A DNA stretch of 64,000 bases from Mycobacteroides chelonae (GCF_016767715.1 NZ_CP050145.1:1426001-1490000), one strand, 5' to 3'. Shown: positions 1 to 8,450, numbered from the stretch's first letter. The notes: generated by a model from the sequence alone, not told the origin. A program made the numbers and translations.

Positions 1-463
1 TGACGCAGCACAGCCCACCTGCGTTGGTCGCGATGTTGCCGCCGATGCTGCAGATCTCGAAGGACGATGGGTCCGGCGGGTACCAGAGACCGTGTTCGGC
101 GGCGCTGGCCTTTACTTCCGCGTTGAGGGCGCCGGGCTGGGCGATCGCGACACGCGTGGTGGTGTCGATCGTGATGGCGCGCATCCGTTCGGTCGACAGC
201 ACGATAGCGCCGTCCTGGGCGGTCGACCCCCCGGATAGTCCAGTGCCCGCACCGCGGGGCACGACGGGGATGTGATGGGTGCTGGCCCATTTCAGGGTCG
301 CGGAGACCTGCTCAGTGCTGCTGGGACGTACCACCGCCAAGGGCGTTCCGGCGTCAGGATCGAAGGCGCGGTCCTGTCGATAGGAGGCGGTGATATCCGG
401 ATCGGTGATGACCGCACCCTCGCCGAGGGTGGTTGCGAGCTCGTCGAGGGCGGTCTGGCTCAT
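1..463 (-). CDS. FAD-binding oxidase (GlcD-like), N-terminal part, cut by window edge
   Basis: The reverse strand encodes about 154 residues starting MSQTALDELATTLGEGAV and running off the left edge. The region has the PCMH-type FAD-binding fold signature: VPRGAGTGLSGGS (pyrophosphate-binding glycine loop), then YPPDPSS and GGNIATNAGG near the cut. These are typical of glycolate/D-lactate dehydrogenase-like flavoproteins, which oxidise 2-hydroxy acids. The start ATG overlaps the stop of the upstream SDR gene (ATGA, 460-463), so the two are probably co-translated. In M. tuberculosis the equivalent position holds Rv1257c, the same family. The substrate cannot be told from this fragment. Confidence 0.85.
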   Translation of the reverse strand, partial: MSQTALDELATTLGEGAVITDPDITASYRQDRAFDPDAGTPLAVVRPSSTEQVSATLKWASTHHIPVVPRGAGTGLSGGSTAQDGAIVLSTERMRAITIDTTTRVAIAQPGALNAEVKASAAEHGLWYPPDPSSFEICSIGGNIATNAGGLCCV

Positions 464-1293
464 ATCATTCGCGCTGTCGCGCCGGCGTCGATCGGCAGCA
501 CCGTCCCGGTGATATGCGAGCTGGCTTCGTGAGCCAGGAACAACACGGCGCGGGTGACTTCCTCGGCTTTGAGGAAGGGGGCGTACTGCAGGTGCAGCGA
601 TGCGAAGACGGACTCGACGTCCTTGAGGGTCGGTTTCTCAAGATCGGGCCGCATCATGCCGAAGACGAAATCGTTTTGTGTCATCGGGGTTTCGATGTTG
701 CCCGGTGCGACGGCGTTGACGGTGATGCCGTAGCCGACGAGGTCATGCGCGGCGACCTTGGTCAGTCCGATGACGCCCCACTTCGACGACACGTACGAGG
801 CCTGCGCCCACGTTGCGCTGTGGCCGAGCATCGAGGAGACCGTGACGATCCGGCCGTAGTTCCGCTTGATCATGCCGGGTGCCACGGCCGCGATGGTGTT
901 GAAGGTTCCGGTGAGATTGGTGCCGATAACCTCGTCCCATTGGGCAGACTCAACGTCGGGCAGCAGCGCGATGGTGCTGATACCAGCGTTGGTGATCGCG
1001 ATATCGATTCCGCCGAGTGACTCCTCGGTCTCGGCGACGAACGCCTCCAGCGCTGCACGGTCCTTCACATCAAGTTTGGCTGAGATGCACTGCCGCCCGG
1101 TCTTTTCGACCATCGCGACCGTCTCGGCCAGGTCGTCCTCGGTTGCCAGCGGATACCCCACGACGTCGCTGTTCTCGCAGCGGTCACAGATCGCGATATC
1201 AGCGCCCGCCTCGGCCAGCGCCAGTGCGTGCGAACGCCCCATGCCGCGTGCGCCGCCGGTGATCAGTGCAGTTCTTCTCTCGAAATCAGCCAC
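460..1293 (-). CDS. Short-chain dehydrogenase/reductase, mycofactocin-coupled type
   Basis: 277 residues. The Rossmann motif TGGARGMG is at residues 12-19, followed by the NAG motif and the catalytic YVSSK (Tyr and Lys four apart). The segment YPLATEDDLAETV after the second strand is an insertion characteristic of the mycofactocin-dependent SDR family, whose members hold NAD(H) tightly and pass electrons to the peptide cofactor mycofactocin. It probably oxidises an alcohol or a terpenoid/steroid-like substrate; the substrate is not determinable. It lies directly upstream of, and overlaps by four bases, the FAD oxidase, which suggests one short catabolic operon. The mycofactocin assignment rests on motif recall and would be settled by a TIGR03971-type profile. 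Confidence 0.85.
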   Translation of the reverse strand: MADFERRTALITGGARGMGRSHALALAEAGADIAICDRCENSDVVGYPLATEDDLAETVAMVEKTGRQCISAKLDVKDRAALEAFVAETEESLGGIDIAITNAGISTIALLPDVESAQWDEVIGTNLTGTFNTIAAVAPGMIKRNYGRIVTVSSMLGHSATWAQASYVSSKWGVIGLTKVAAHDLVGYGITVNAVAPGNIETPMTQNDFVFGMMRPDLEKPTLKDVESVFASLHLQYAPFLKAEEVTRAVLFLAHEASSHITGTVLPIDAGATARMI

Positions 1294-1303
1294 GAAGCCG
1301 ACC

Positions 1304-2575
1304 CTACCGAGTGGGATCGTTGTGGGGCCGCTGTTCGCCCCGGTCCAACTCCCGCAAGACGGGCATTTGCGTGCTGGCGACGGCGATGAGGATCATGGGT
1401 ATGCCGATGATCGTCAAGGTCGAGGCGACGCCGAACTTGTCGGCGATCGGGCCGGCGAGCATGAATCCGAGCGGCCCGGCGCAGTACGCGGTGGAGGTCA
1501 TGACGCCCACCACCCGGCCGCGCAAGTGTTCGGGGGAGCGGGTCTGCATCACGTAGTTGGCGATCGGCGCCACCGGTCCGTAGATGAAGCCCAGGCATGC
1601 GCCCAGTACCAGCAGCACCGCGATGGGCGGCAGGAGCGACATACCCAGCGTGGTGATGCCGGCGGTGAAGGTGGCGCACAGCATGATGGTGCGGCGTTGG
1701 ACGTAGCGCACCATGGTGGCGTACCCGAGGGCGCCGAGCAGTCCGCCGACCGAGATGGCCATGAGTATCCAGCCGAGCTGCTGAGGTGTTCCGGCGTCGC
1801 TGAAGTGCTTGGGCAGCAATACACTTTCGATCGGCAGGTACAGCGCCGTGATGGCCATGTCGATGAGCGCCAGGGTGCGCAGGATCTTGACATTCCAGAC
1901 GAACTTCAATCCCTCGACGACACCGCTGACGACACCGGTGGGCTTGGTTTCGGCGGCCGGTTTCCCGCTGCCGTCGACCTTGAGGAAGGTGATGGCCACT
2001 ACCGACACGACGAACGTCGCAGCGGTGGCCCACATGGTGTTGACACCGCCGATGGAGGCGATCAGTAGACCTCCTAGACCTGGTCCCACGATGTAGGCGA
2101 CGTTGAACACCGCTTCGTACATGCTGTTCATCCGGTCGAGGGACCAGCCGGCAGCCTTCGCCGCGGCAGGCAGCATTGATTCGCGTGCGGTGATCCCGGC
2201 GGGGTCGAAGATGGCGCCGAGTGCGGCGAGGCCCGCAAGCAGCGGCACGCTCAGCCCGGTCGTCATCGCCAGAATCGGTATGGCAGAGACGGATAACAGC
2301 GAGAGAACGTCGGAGATGATCGACATCTTGCGGCGCCCGAAGAAGTCGACCGCGGTCCCCGAGATCAGGGTGGAGAAGACCAGGGGCAGGGTGCCGGCGG
2401 CGGCGACGATCGCGGCATCCGCGGCCGAGCCGGTGCGCTGCAGCACCAGCCAGGGGATCGCCACGATCGACACACCGTTGCCGATGGCGGCCACAACGGA
2501 TGCGAAGAGCAGCAGGAGTACCGGCCGGCGATTCACCTGATCGATTGTCGGCGAATCCGCCGTCGGAGAGGACAT
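1304..2575 (-). CDS. tap: Tap-like MFS multidrug efflux pump
   Basis: 423 residues with about 12 hydrophobic segments, inner-membrane MFS transporter. The stretches GNGVSIVAIPWLVLQRTGSA near the N-terminus, WSLDRMN, ALYLPIESVLLP and LRGRVVGVMTS match my recall of mycobacterial Tap (Rv1258c), which exports aminoglycosides, tetracycline and other drugs by proton antiport. Tap also has about 420 residues. It sits between the HIT gene and the SDR gene, as in the M. tuberculosis gene order. The 53-base gap upstream contains a candidate WhiB7-type promoter (listed separately), which fits the known WhiB7 control of Tap. Substrate range is inferred from the family only. Confidence 0.85.
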   Translation of the reverse strand: MSSPTADSPTIDQVNRRPVLLLLFASVVAAIGNGVSIVAIPWLVLQRTGSAADAAIVAAAGTLPLVFSTLISGTAVDFFGRRKMSIISDVLSLLSVSAIPILAMTTGLSVPLLAGLAALGAIFDPAGITARESMLPAAAKAAGWSLDRMNSMYEAVFNVAYIVGPGLGGLLIASIGGVNTMWATAATFVVSVVAITFLKVDGSGKPAAETKPTGVVSGVVEGLKFVWNVKILRTLALIDMAITALYLPIESVLLPKHFSDAGTPQQLGWILMAISVGGLLGALGYATMVRYVQRRTIMLCATFTAGITTLGMSLLPPIAVLLVLGACLGFIYGPVAPIANYVMQTRSPEHLRGRVVGVMTSTAYCAGPLGFMLAGPIADKFGVASTLTIIGIPMILIAVASTQMPVLRELDRGEQRPHNDPTR

Positions 2576-2585
2576 GTCGCGGAAA

Positions 2586-2626
2586 AACGTAGCAGCGAGC
2601 TGTGCGGGCGGTCGAGCGAATTTCTT
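2586..2626 (-). promoter_or_regulatory. Candidate WhiB7-type promoter of tap
   Basis: Read on the minus strand: AT-rich box AAGAAATT (2626-2619), 3 bases, a -35-like TCGACC (2615-2610), an 18-base spacer and a -10-like TACGTT (2591-2586), just upstream of the tap ATG at 2575. WhiB7 promoters are known to carry an AT-rich box directly upstream of the -35 element. The -35 match is weak, so this is a suggestion. Confidence 0.35.
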
Positions 2627-2628
2627 GG

Positions 2629-3048
2629 CTAGTTGGCCTGCACCGCTGCGCGGATGATCTGGGCGGTCGCTTCCAGGTTGGGATCGCGACGAACCATGAA
2701 TCCCTTTGCGAAGGCAAGTTTGTCGCCTCCGCGTCGCGGCACCACGTGTAGGTGCGCGTGCATGACCGTCTGGAATGCGACGCGGCCGTCGTTGAGCGCC
2801 AGGTTGGTGCCATCGCTCTGCAGCTCCGAATCGCGCATGGCGTTGGCGATGCGCTGGCCCACCGTCATGATGGCGGCGGCGTCATCGGGCTTCAGATCCG
2901 TGAGGTCCTGTGCGTGGGCCTTCGGGATCACCAGGGTGTGTCCGCGGGTGATGGGGCGGATATCGAGGAAGGCGAGCGTCGTCTCGTCCTCGTACACACG
3001 GAATGATGGCGACTCGCCGGCGACAATGGCGCAGAAGACACACGACAT
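2629..3048 (-). CDS. HIT-family nucleotide hydrolase/transferase
   Basis: 139 residues beginning MSCVFCAIVAGE, a typical HIT N-terminus with the Cys-x-x-Cys pair. The histidine triad appears as HAHLHVVP, where the middle histidine attacks the alpha-phosphate of nucleotide substrates. The conserved GHTLVIPKAHAQDL segment is present. I chose the ATG at 3048 rather than the GTG at 3054 because homologues start at MSCVFC. The family hydrolyses adenosine phosphoramidates or dinucleotide polyphosphates; the exact substrate here is unknown. It corresponds in position and family to Rv1262c and is transcribed toward tap. Confidence 0.88.
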   Translation of the reverse strand: MSCVFCAIVAGESPSFRVYEDETTLAFLDIRPITRGHTLVIPKAHAQDLTDLKPDDAAAIMTVGQRIANAMRDSELQSDGTNLALNDGRVAFQTVMHAHLHVVPRRGGDKLAFAKGFMVRRDPNLEATAQIIRAAVQAN

Positions 3049-3152
3049 GAGCACACCGTAGCGGGTCGGCAGATCAATTCACTTCTGTCACAGCTGTTTC
3101 AGGGCATGGCTGGGTGCCGATGGGCGGGATTAGCGTCCGAACATGTATTCGA

Positions 3153-3189
3153 TTGGGGTGTTCGGGGCTGCGGTTTGATGCCTTCTGTG
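3153..3189 (+). repeat. Diverged direct repeat, copy A
   Basis: This 37-base segment resembles 3779-3813: both begin TTGGGGTGTT and end TTGATGCCTTCTGTG, with a few differences and a 2-base length change between. It lies at the start of the degenerate 13E12 element, so the pair may mark a duplicated remnant of its N-terminus. Confidence 0.5.
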
Positions 3190-3531
3190 CTGATGCGATC
3201 GATGCGTTGAGCGCTTCCGAGGCGTTGGCGGTGTGGCCCGGTCAGAGTGGTGCAGCGTCGGCTCTGCGCTGCTGGGCTGGGGTTGGTGCCTGCGGTGACC
3301 ACCCAAGCCTCGCCGGTTGAACTCGGTGGTACCTCGCATGCCGATGTTTTGTCTGGGCGGTTGCATGTGAGTAAGGGGGCGGCGCGGTGCCGGATCGCTG
3401 ATGCTGACCGGTTGGCAACCCGACGGGCGGCGACCGGTGAGGTGTTGGCGCCCGTGTTGCCCCGCACCGCTGCGGCCTTTGAGCGAGGTGAGATCGGGGG
3501 CGAACACGTGCGGATCGTGCGGCAGTTCTAG
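3153..3531 (+). pseudogene. Degenerate 13E12-family (DUF222) element fragment
   Basis: Two plus-strand frames together resemble the N-terminal half of mycobacterial 13E12/DUF222 proteins. Around 3174-3240 one frame reads FDAFCADAIDALSASEAL. From about 3310 another frame reads VELGGTSHADVLSGRLHVSK, then a match to the family's segment TGEVLAPVLPRTAAAFERGE, followed by IGGEHVRIVRQF. It ends at a stop at 3529-3531, where family members continue for hundreds of residues to an HNH domain. A frame change is needed near 3250-3300 and no HNH domain is visible. It is a decayed, truncated copy of a repetitive mobile-like gene and produces no functional protein as read. Confidence 0.6.
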
Positions 3532-4018
3532 GACCCCCCGTTGCCCAGACTGCCGGGACGCCCGCCCCGATCACGAAAGCCACCAACAGGCCCGCGCCGA
3601 GTGCGTCGCCGCTCGACGCAAGTAAGCCGCCGCGCTCGCCGACCCGCACGCCATGGAGGCATTGGCCGTCTGGCTAGCCGTCGTCTGACGCTAGTAAGGG
3701 CCATGGGCTCTCCCATCCCTTGTACTGCCGTGGTTCCTCCTGTCACCAGGTGGTGCGATTTGTCGGCGGGAGTCGGTATTGGGGTGTTGGAGGCGGCCTT
3801 GATGCCTTCTGTGACCGGGCGCGCATCCGTGATTTAGCTGTGCGCCACCCCACTCCCGGACGTAATTTCCCGGTGCTCGGCGCGCTCACAGACGACTTCG
3901 GCGCCATAATCCTATTGCGGGAGTGTCCCATTCGGGCGGTGGGCCAAGTCCGTCTGACCGTCGCGCGTCTGATCGCGCCTGGATAATCAACTTATAGATG
4001 ACAGACTTCGTCTACCAG
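3532..4018. other. Gene-poor stretch left of the lipid cluster
   Basis: No convincing gene here. Plus-strand frames are short, carry stops and show no recognisable domain apart from the 13E12-like remnant around 3779-3830. The stretch appears to be decayed accessory DNA between the HIT gene and the type II biosynthetic block. Confidence 0.5.
3779..3813 (+). repeat. Diverged direct repeat, copy B
   Basis: 35 bases matching copy A at 3153-3189 (shared TTGGGGTGTT and TTGATGCCTTCTGTG). One frame after it reads LDAFC, as copy A reads FDAFC. It is probably a second remnant of the same element family. Confidence 0.5.
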
Positions 4019-4047
4019 TTGCGAACCCTATCGCCCAGTCTTATCGT
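4019..4047 (+). promoter_or_regulatory. Candidate sigma-A-like promoter of the type II lipid cluster
   Basis: TTGCGA (4019-4024), a 17-base spacer and TATCGT (4042-4047), about 145 bases before the chosen ACP start. A small hairpin (GAGCC 4131-4135 with GGCTC 4142-4146) lies in the presumed leader. There is no regulator gene beside it. Sequence resemblance only. Confidence 0.35.
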
Positions 4048-4192
4048 TTCTGCTATCAGGTTCACGGCGAGTGATCGCCAAGTGCCAACGTTGTCACCTG
4101 ATCGAAGTTCGAATCTATCGCCAACTGGCAGAGCCTTTTTCGGCTCGCCTTGAGCGAACCAGACGGCAAAGATGAAAGGCACTCTGATACCC

Positions 4193-4675
4193 ATGAGCAA
4201 TCTGCTTAGCTACGACCAGATTCACACCATTGTGCGTGAGGAATTGGCCGAGGTGCTCGGCATCGAGACCGAGGAAGTCACGACGGCGCCGATGTCTGAC
4301 CAGGGCGTAGAGTCGCTCGATATCGTCGAACTCCGGCGCAATCTGGAGTCGAAGTTCCGTGTTACCTTCCCGCGCAGCAACGTTCTCAGCGCTCTCGCTG
4401 ATGAGCTTGGAGGTAAGGACCGCGTGTACGACGCGGAAGGTCGGATCACCAAGCTGGCTGAAGGTGCGTTGTATCAATCGGCGTTCGGCTACACGGCCGA
4501 CGACTTCCAGGCCGGTGCTTGGCCACACGAGGTTTCGGGGGCGACAACGACCGCCCATTGGGCGTCGATGGCGCATCGCCTCCTCAACCCTTCGGCTGGT
4601 CCGGTCACCGGCGATGAACTTCTGGTCGCCGATGTGCGGGAAGCACTTACTCAGGCCAACTCGGCTGTCGCATAG
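4193..4675 (+). CDS. Acyl carrier protein with long C-terminal extension
   Basis: 160 residues. The first ~80 form an ACP domain, with the phosphopantetheine site in DQGVESLDIVEL (Ser41 from this ATG) and helix I sequence VREELAEVLGI. It should carry the growing acyl chain for the ketosynthases that follow. The remaining ~80 residues, from about GRITKLAEG to the end, are an extra segment not found in ordinary 80-residue ACPs; its role is unknown. An in-frame ATG at 4172 would add seven residues; I prefer 4193 because the AAAGG at 4175-4179 precedes it. It is the first gene of the 15-kb co-directional block. Confidence 0.85.
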   Translation: MSNLLSYDQIHTIVREELAEVLGIETEEVTTAPMSDQGVESLDIVELRRNLESKFRVTFPRSNVLSALADELGGKDRVYDAEGRITKLAEGALYQSAFGYTADDFQAGAWPHEVSGATTTAHWASMAHRLLNPSAGPVTGDELLVADVREALTQANSAVA

Positions 4676-4701
4676 CGTCTTTAGCTAAAGCATCTTCACA
4701 G

Positions 4702-6015
4702 ATGGAGCTACAGAAACAGTCACCTGATGACGACGATGTAGTCATCACAGGGATTGGACTTGTCGCGGGTACGGTTACCGATCCCGAGGAGCTATTTTGG
4801 CAGTTGAACGACGGTGCCTCCTTCATCCGGCAGCACCAGGACCATCGCGATGCTGAGTTGCCCGCGTCGGTTTCCGGGCACGTAGATGAGGAAACCGTGC
4901 GCAAGCTGGCGAGTGCCTTGCCGGAGCAGGCGGCTCGGGTTGGTGCGGCTGGTGTAATCGGATGGCATGCGGCAGTGGAGGCTTGGAAGCGCAGTGGCCT
5001 GCCTAACCTTGCGGGCAGCGACCGGGTCGGTGTGTTTGCCGCGTGCAACAAGCTCGCGTTCGCGCCGGACACACTCGCGGATCTGTCTCGGCTCTATGAC
5101 CGGCAAGCCGGCACGTTCGACCTCGACGCCTACCTGGACCATCGCGAGGCCGTATCGGATCCTCCGGATGATCTTCTGCAGTTTCTTCCGGATACGCTGA
5201 CCGCCTCTCTGGCCGAGTATTTCGGCCTCGGTGGACCACTGGTGACTCATGCGGAGGCGTGTGCTGCGGGCGGTGTGGCGATCGGCAGCGGCTACCGGCA
5301 TATTCGCTCCGGCGAATTGGATGTGGCGCTGGTCGGTGGCGCAGAGCGACTGACTACCTACAGCATCGTCACGGCTTTCGCCGCGCTCGGCGCGCTCGCC
5401 CCCACTGGTGACAAACCAAGCGCCGAGATAAGCAGGCCATTCGATAAGGCTCGCAACGGTTTCGTCATCGCCGACGGCGCCGCATTCCTTGTGCTGGAAC
5501 GACGCTCGCACGCCGAAGCGCGTGGTGCACAGGCGCTGGCAAGAGTCGCCGGCTACACGGGCACCGCCGAAGCAGTACGGATAACCTCAAGCGAGCGGGA
5601 CGGTGCGACATACGCGGCATGTATGCGTGCCGCGATCGCTGATGCCGGTCTGAGTCCGTCAGACATACATCATGTGAACGCTCACGGGACGGGTACGCAA
5701 GCCAACGACGAGTGCGAAGCTGCAGCTCTGCACTTGGTGTTCGGTGCCGACGCAGCCTCAATTCCGTTGACCAGCACCAAGTCCTCGCTCGGTCATGGAT
5801 TTGCGGCAAGCGGCGCGATCGAAGCCGTGCTGTCTGCGATGAGCTTGCGTGAACAGGTTATTCCGCCCACGCTGAATTTCAGTGAGCCGGACGATGTCAC
5901 CAAAGGGCTCGACGTAGTCACCAAGGCCCGGCACTGTGAATTCGACACCGTGCTCTCCAACTCCTTCGGCTTTGGCGGCATGAACTGCACACTAATCCTG
6001 GCAAAGGAAGCGTGA
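4702..6015 (+). CDS. Ketosynthase alpha (KS1), catalytically complete type II beta-ketoacyl-ACP synthase
   Basis: 437 residues, FabF/KS-alpha fold. The triad is intact: nucleophile Cys187 in EACAAGG, His328 in VNAHGTGT and His365 in SSLGHGF, with Lys360 in the STK motif; the C-terminal SFGFGGMN glycine loop is present. It should catalyse decarboxylative condensation of malonyl-ACP with an acyl chain on the upstream ACP. The next gene encodes a triad-less KS-like protein, so the two most likely form a KS/chain-length-factor heterodimer as in type II polyketide synthases. Twenty-six bases separate it from the ACP stop, and its SD is weak. Chain length and starter unit cannot be predicted. Confidence 0.88.
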   Translation: MELQKQSPDDDDVVITGIGLVAGTVTDPEELFWQLNDGASFIRQHQDHRDAELPASVSGHVDEETVRKLASALPEQAARVGAAGVIGWHAAVEAWKRSGLPNLAGSDRVGVFAACNKLAFAPDTLADLSRLYDRQAGTFDLDAYLDHREAVSDPPDDLLQFLPDTLTASLAEYFGLGGPLVTHAEACAAGGVAIGSGYRHIRSGELDVALVGGAERLTTYSIVTAFAALGALAPTGDKPSAEISRPFDKARNGFVIADGAAFLVLERRSHAEARGAQALARVAGYTGTAEAVRITSSERDGATYAACMRAAIADAGLSPSDIHHVNAHGTGTQANDECEAAALHLVFGADAASIPLTSTKSSLGHGFAASGAIEAVLSAMSLREQVIPPTLNFSEPDDVTKGLDVVTKARHCEFDTVLSNSFGFGGMNCTLILAKEA

Positions 6016-6021
6016 CACTCG

Positions 6022-7164
6022 ATGAATCAGCGGTTGGCGGTAGGACTGTGTAATCCAGGCTTGTATTCCGCAACCGGGCTCGGCGTGGAGGCCGTATGGG
6101 AAGCACTGCGAATAGGAAAAAAGAGCACTGTCCCAAACGAATTCATGTTCGGACCGTGGTCCGAGATTCCTGAAGTCTTCGCCGTTCCCGATCCAGATGC
6201 ATCCACGCTTGGTATCCACCGAAAAGCACTGCGCACGACGGTGAAACAAACTCGCTTGGCGATGTATGGGGCCCAACTGTCACTGAAGGGCATCTCGGAT
6301 GTTGGCCGCCCTGAGTGGGGCGCCTATCTCGGCCTACCTATGGTTCTCAGTCCGCTACTGCCGCAATGTGATACGCCTGACCTTGGCGAGGTGGCGCAAG
6401 ACCCCGAGAAGATCGCCGAGCTGTATCTTCGAGATATTCCACCGTTCTTCGCGCTAACAGATTCGAACAACACGGTGGCTGGCCATATCGCAATCCTGTT
6501 TGGGTTGACCGGCCCCACGTCGGTGTATTCGCCCTTCTCCGACGCAGGCATGCAGGCGCTGATCGAAGGTGCACTCGCAGTTGCGGAAGGCGACTGTGAG
6601 ACTGCGTTGGTCGGCGCGGTAAGCCCGTCTATATCCCCTTGGTTGGCATTGCAATACGACGATCTGGACTGGAACGGAGCGATCCCCGGCGAAGCGGCGG
6701 CATTCTTTAGCGTCGGGCAGTCCAGCGATGTTGTACTTACGGGCTACAGCCGCGGGTTCGCTACCAGTCAGAATCGCCCCGAGGTGCTTGCGGAGACGCT
6801 GCGAAATGCGTTGCGCATGGCCGAATTATCGGTTGAGGACGTGGGCTGGATACTGGCCGACAGCCCATGGACAGACGAGGTGGCTCACGCTCAGCATGCC
6901 GCGATTAGTGGCGTGTTCAACGATCAGGCGCCGGTGTTCTCCGCGGAGCAGGCTATCGGAGTTACCGGACCGGCGCAGCCCTTGGTGCACGTGTTGTTGG
7001 CCCGGCACGGACTGCTTCGCGGGTTGCGGCTGCTCCCGGCGAACGGAAACGGCGACGATGCCGTGGCCGAAGAATCACTGTCGAACAATCAGGCGGTTGT
7101 GGTGCTCAGTTGCGGTGTCCAAGGACAGGTTTGCGCTGTCGTAGTGGAGAAGGTGGCGCGATGA
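6022..7164 (+). CDS. Chain-length-factor-like KS partner (CLF1) of KS1
   Basis: 380 residues with recognisable thiolase/KS architecture but no catalytic triad. At the nucleophile position the sequence reads VYSPFSDAGMQAL, placing Ser173 where KS1 has Cys. The VNAHGTGT region is replaced by LADSPWT, and the second His region by IGVTGPAQ. Loss of all three residues in a gene right after an intact KS is the hallmark of KS-beta/CLF proteins, which shape the cavity and set chain length. Classical CLFs have Gln at the Cys position; Ser is unusual. An AAGGAAG Shine-Dalgarno (6004-6010) lies in the end of KS1. The stop overlaps the next start (ATGA). Confidence 0.82.
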   Translation: MNQRLAVGLCNPGLYSATGLGVEAVWEALRIGKKSTVPNEFMFGPWSEIPEVFAVPDPDASTLGIHRKALRTTVKQTRLAMYGAQLSLKGISDVGRPEWGAYLGLPMVLSPLLPQCDTPDLGEVAQDPEKIAELYLRDIPPFFALTDSNNTVAGHIAILFGLTGPTSVYSPFSDAGMQALIEGALAVAEGDCETALVGAVSPSISPWLALQYDDLDWNGAIPGEAAAFFSVGQSSDVVLTGYSRGFATSQNRPEVLAETLRNALRMAELSVEDVGWILADSPWTDEVAHAQHAAISGVFNDQAPVFSAEQAIGVTGPAQPLVHVLLARHGLLRGLRLLPANGNGDDAVAEESLSNNQAVVVLSCGVQGQVCAVVVEKVAR

Positions 7165-8450
7165 GCGATGTGAACCGGCCCCGGCACGGCAATCGTGTAT
7201 TGGTGACGGGCCTTGGCGTGGTCTGTGGCCTTGGCATGAACTGGCAGTCCATGTGGGATGGATTGGTAAACGGGCGTTCGGCAATACAGGCATGGTCGCC
7301 GCCCGATGTTCCGAACTTCCCCGTCGGCTATGCGGCACCGGTAGACGACCAAGCGTTTACCGCGTTGTTTCCCGATTTCGGTGCGCCGATGGAGAGGCGC
7401 ACCCGGTTTGGCCTCGCGGCCGCGCAGCAAGCACTGGAGGACGCCGGTGTGACGAACGCTGAGGCACTGGGCCGCGCCGGTGTTTCGATCGCCTCGGAGA
7501 TGCCAGAACGTGAATCAGGAGAGTTGTTGAGTGCGTACGTCGATGGCGTCGTGGACTGGAAACGCGTACACGAACAACAGATCGGCCTTGACCGGTCGCA
7601 CGCGCCGTTGGCCACCGGCGATGCCTTGGCGACCGAAATCGCCACGCGCTCTGGCCTAGCTGGTCCCACGCTGAACCTCAATACGGCGTGCGCCGGAGCA
7701 ACACACGCACTCGGGCACGGCTTCCGGATGATCCGGCGCGGGGAAACGGATGCCGTTATCGCCGGGGGAGCGGTTAGCCCACTGAATCTGCCGATAATGA
7801 CGAGTCTGTACCTGCTCGGCGCCCCATCAACATCAAAACTCTACGGCGACCGGCTATGTCGGGCGTTTGACCGCGACCGCAGTGGGATGGTCACCGCCGA
7901 GGGGGCAGCAATGGTGCTCTTGGAGAGCGAGTCGTCGGCACTGGCGCGCGGTGCGCACGTGTACGGCGAGGTGGCGGGGTTCGGCAGCTCGCTGGACGCA
8001 TATCAGGTCACCGCACCGCACCCGCAAGGAGGCGGGTCGGTTTTGGCGATGCAGCGTGCCCTCGCCGATGCTGGAGTCGCCCCGTCCGAGGTGGGTTATG
8101 TAAGTGCACACGGTACATCCACTCCGCTGAGCGACGCGGCCGAGACGGCGGCGATCAAGGAAGTGTTCCGCTCCGGTGAGCATTACCGCTCGCTCATGGT
8201 CAGCTCTATCAAGACGATGCTGGGCCACATGCTCGCCGCGGCGGGCGCCCAGCAGCTGATAGCGACGGTGCTGTCGCTGCGCGACGGAATCATCCCGCCG
8301 ACGCTCAACCTGGAGAACCCCGACCCGGCCTGTGACCTTGATTATGTGCCGGGTCAGGCCCGCAAGGCCGATGTCGAGGTGGCAATCAACAACTCGCTCG
8401 GGTTCGGTGGGCTCAACGCTGCTCTGGTGGTACGCCGTTATGACAACTGA
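7161..8450 (+). CDS. Second catalytically complete ketosynthase (KS3)
   Basis: 429 residues. Cys177 in NTACAGATHAL, His317 in VSAHGTSTPLSD and His356 in TMLGHML, with Lys351 in SIK, complete the KS triad; C-terminal SLGFGGLN is present. Start ATG at 7161 gives an ATGA overlap with CLF1, so translation is coupled. An in-frame start further upstream would run inside CLF1 and is not needed. It is clearly diverged from KS1 (for example TACAG versus EACAA at the nucleophile), so it is not a recent tandem copy. It may build a second chain or a later stage of the same chain on the shared ACP. Confidence 0.88.
   Translation: MSDVNRPRHGNRVLVTGLGVVCGLGMNWQSMWDGLVNGRSAIQAWSPPDVPNFPVGYAAPVDDQAFTALFPDFGAPMERRTRFGLAAAQQALEDAGVTNAEALGRAGVSIASEMPERESGELLSAYVDGVVDWKRVHEQQIGLDRSHAPLATGDALATEIATRSGLAGPTLNLNTACAGATHALGHGFRMIRRGETDAVIAGGAVSPLNLPIMTSLYLLGAPSTSKLYGDRLCRAFDRDRSGMVTAEGAAMVLLESESSALARGAHVYGEVAGFGSSLDAYQVTAPHPQGGGSVLAMQRALADAGVAPSEVGYVSAHGTSTPLSDAAETAAIKEVFRSGEHYRSLMVSSIKTMLGHMLAAAGAQQLIATVLSLRDGIIPPTLNLENPDPACDLDYVPGQARKADVEVAINNSLGFGGLNAALVVRRYDN

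Noticed and set aside
866..2068. A 400-residue plus-strand frame across the SDR and tap genes
   Set aside because: Spans two well-supported minus-strand genes and shows no domain.
6022..7164. CLF1 as a ketosynthase pseudogene
   Set aside because: The frame is intact, translationally coupled, and loss of the triad is expected for a chain-length factor.
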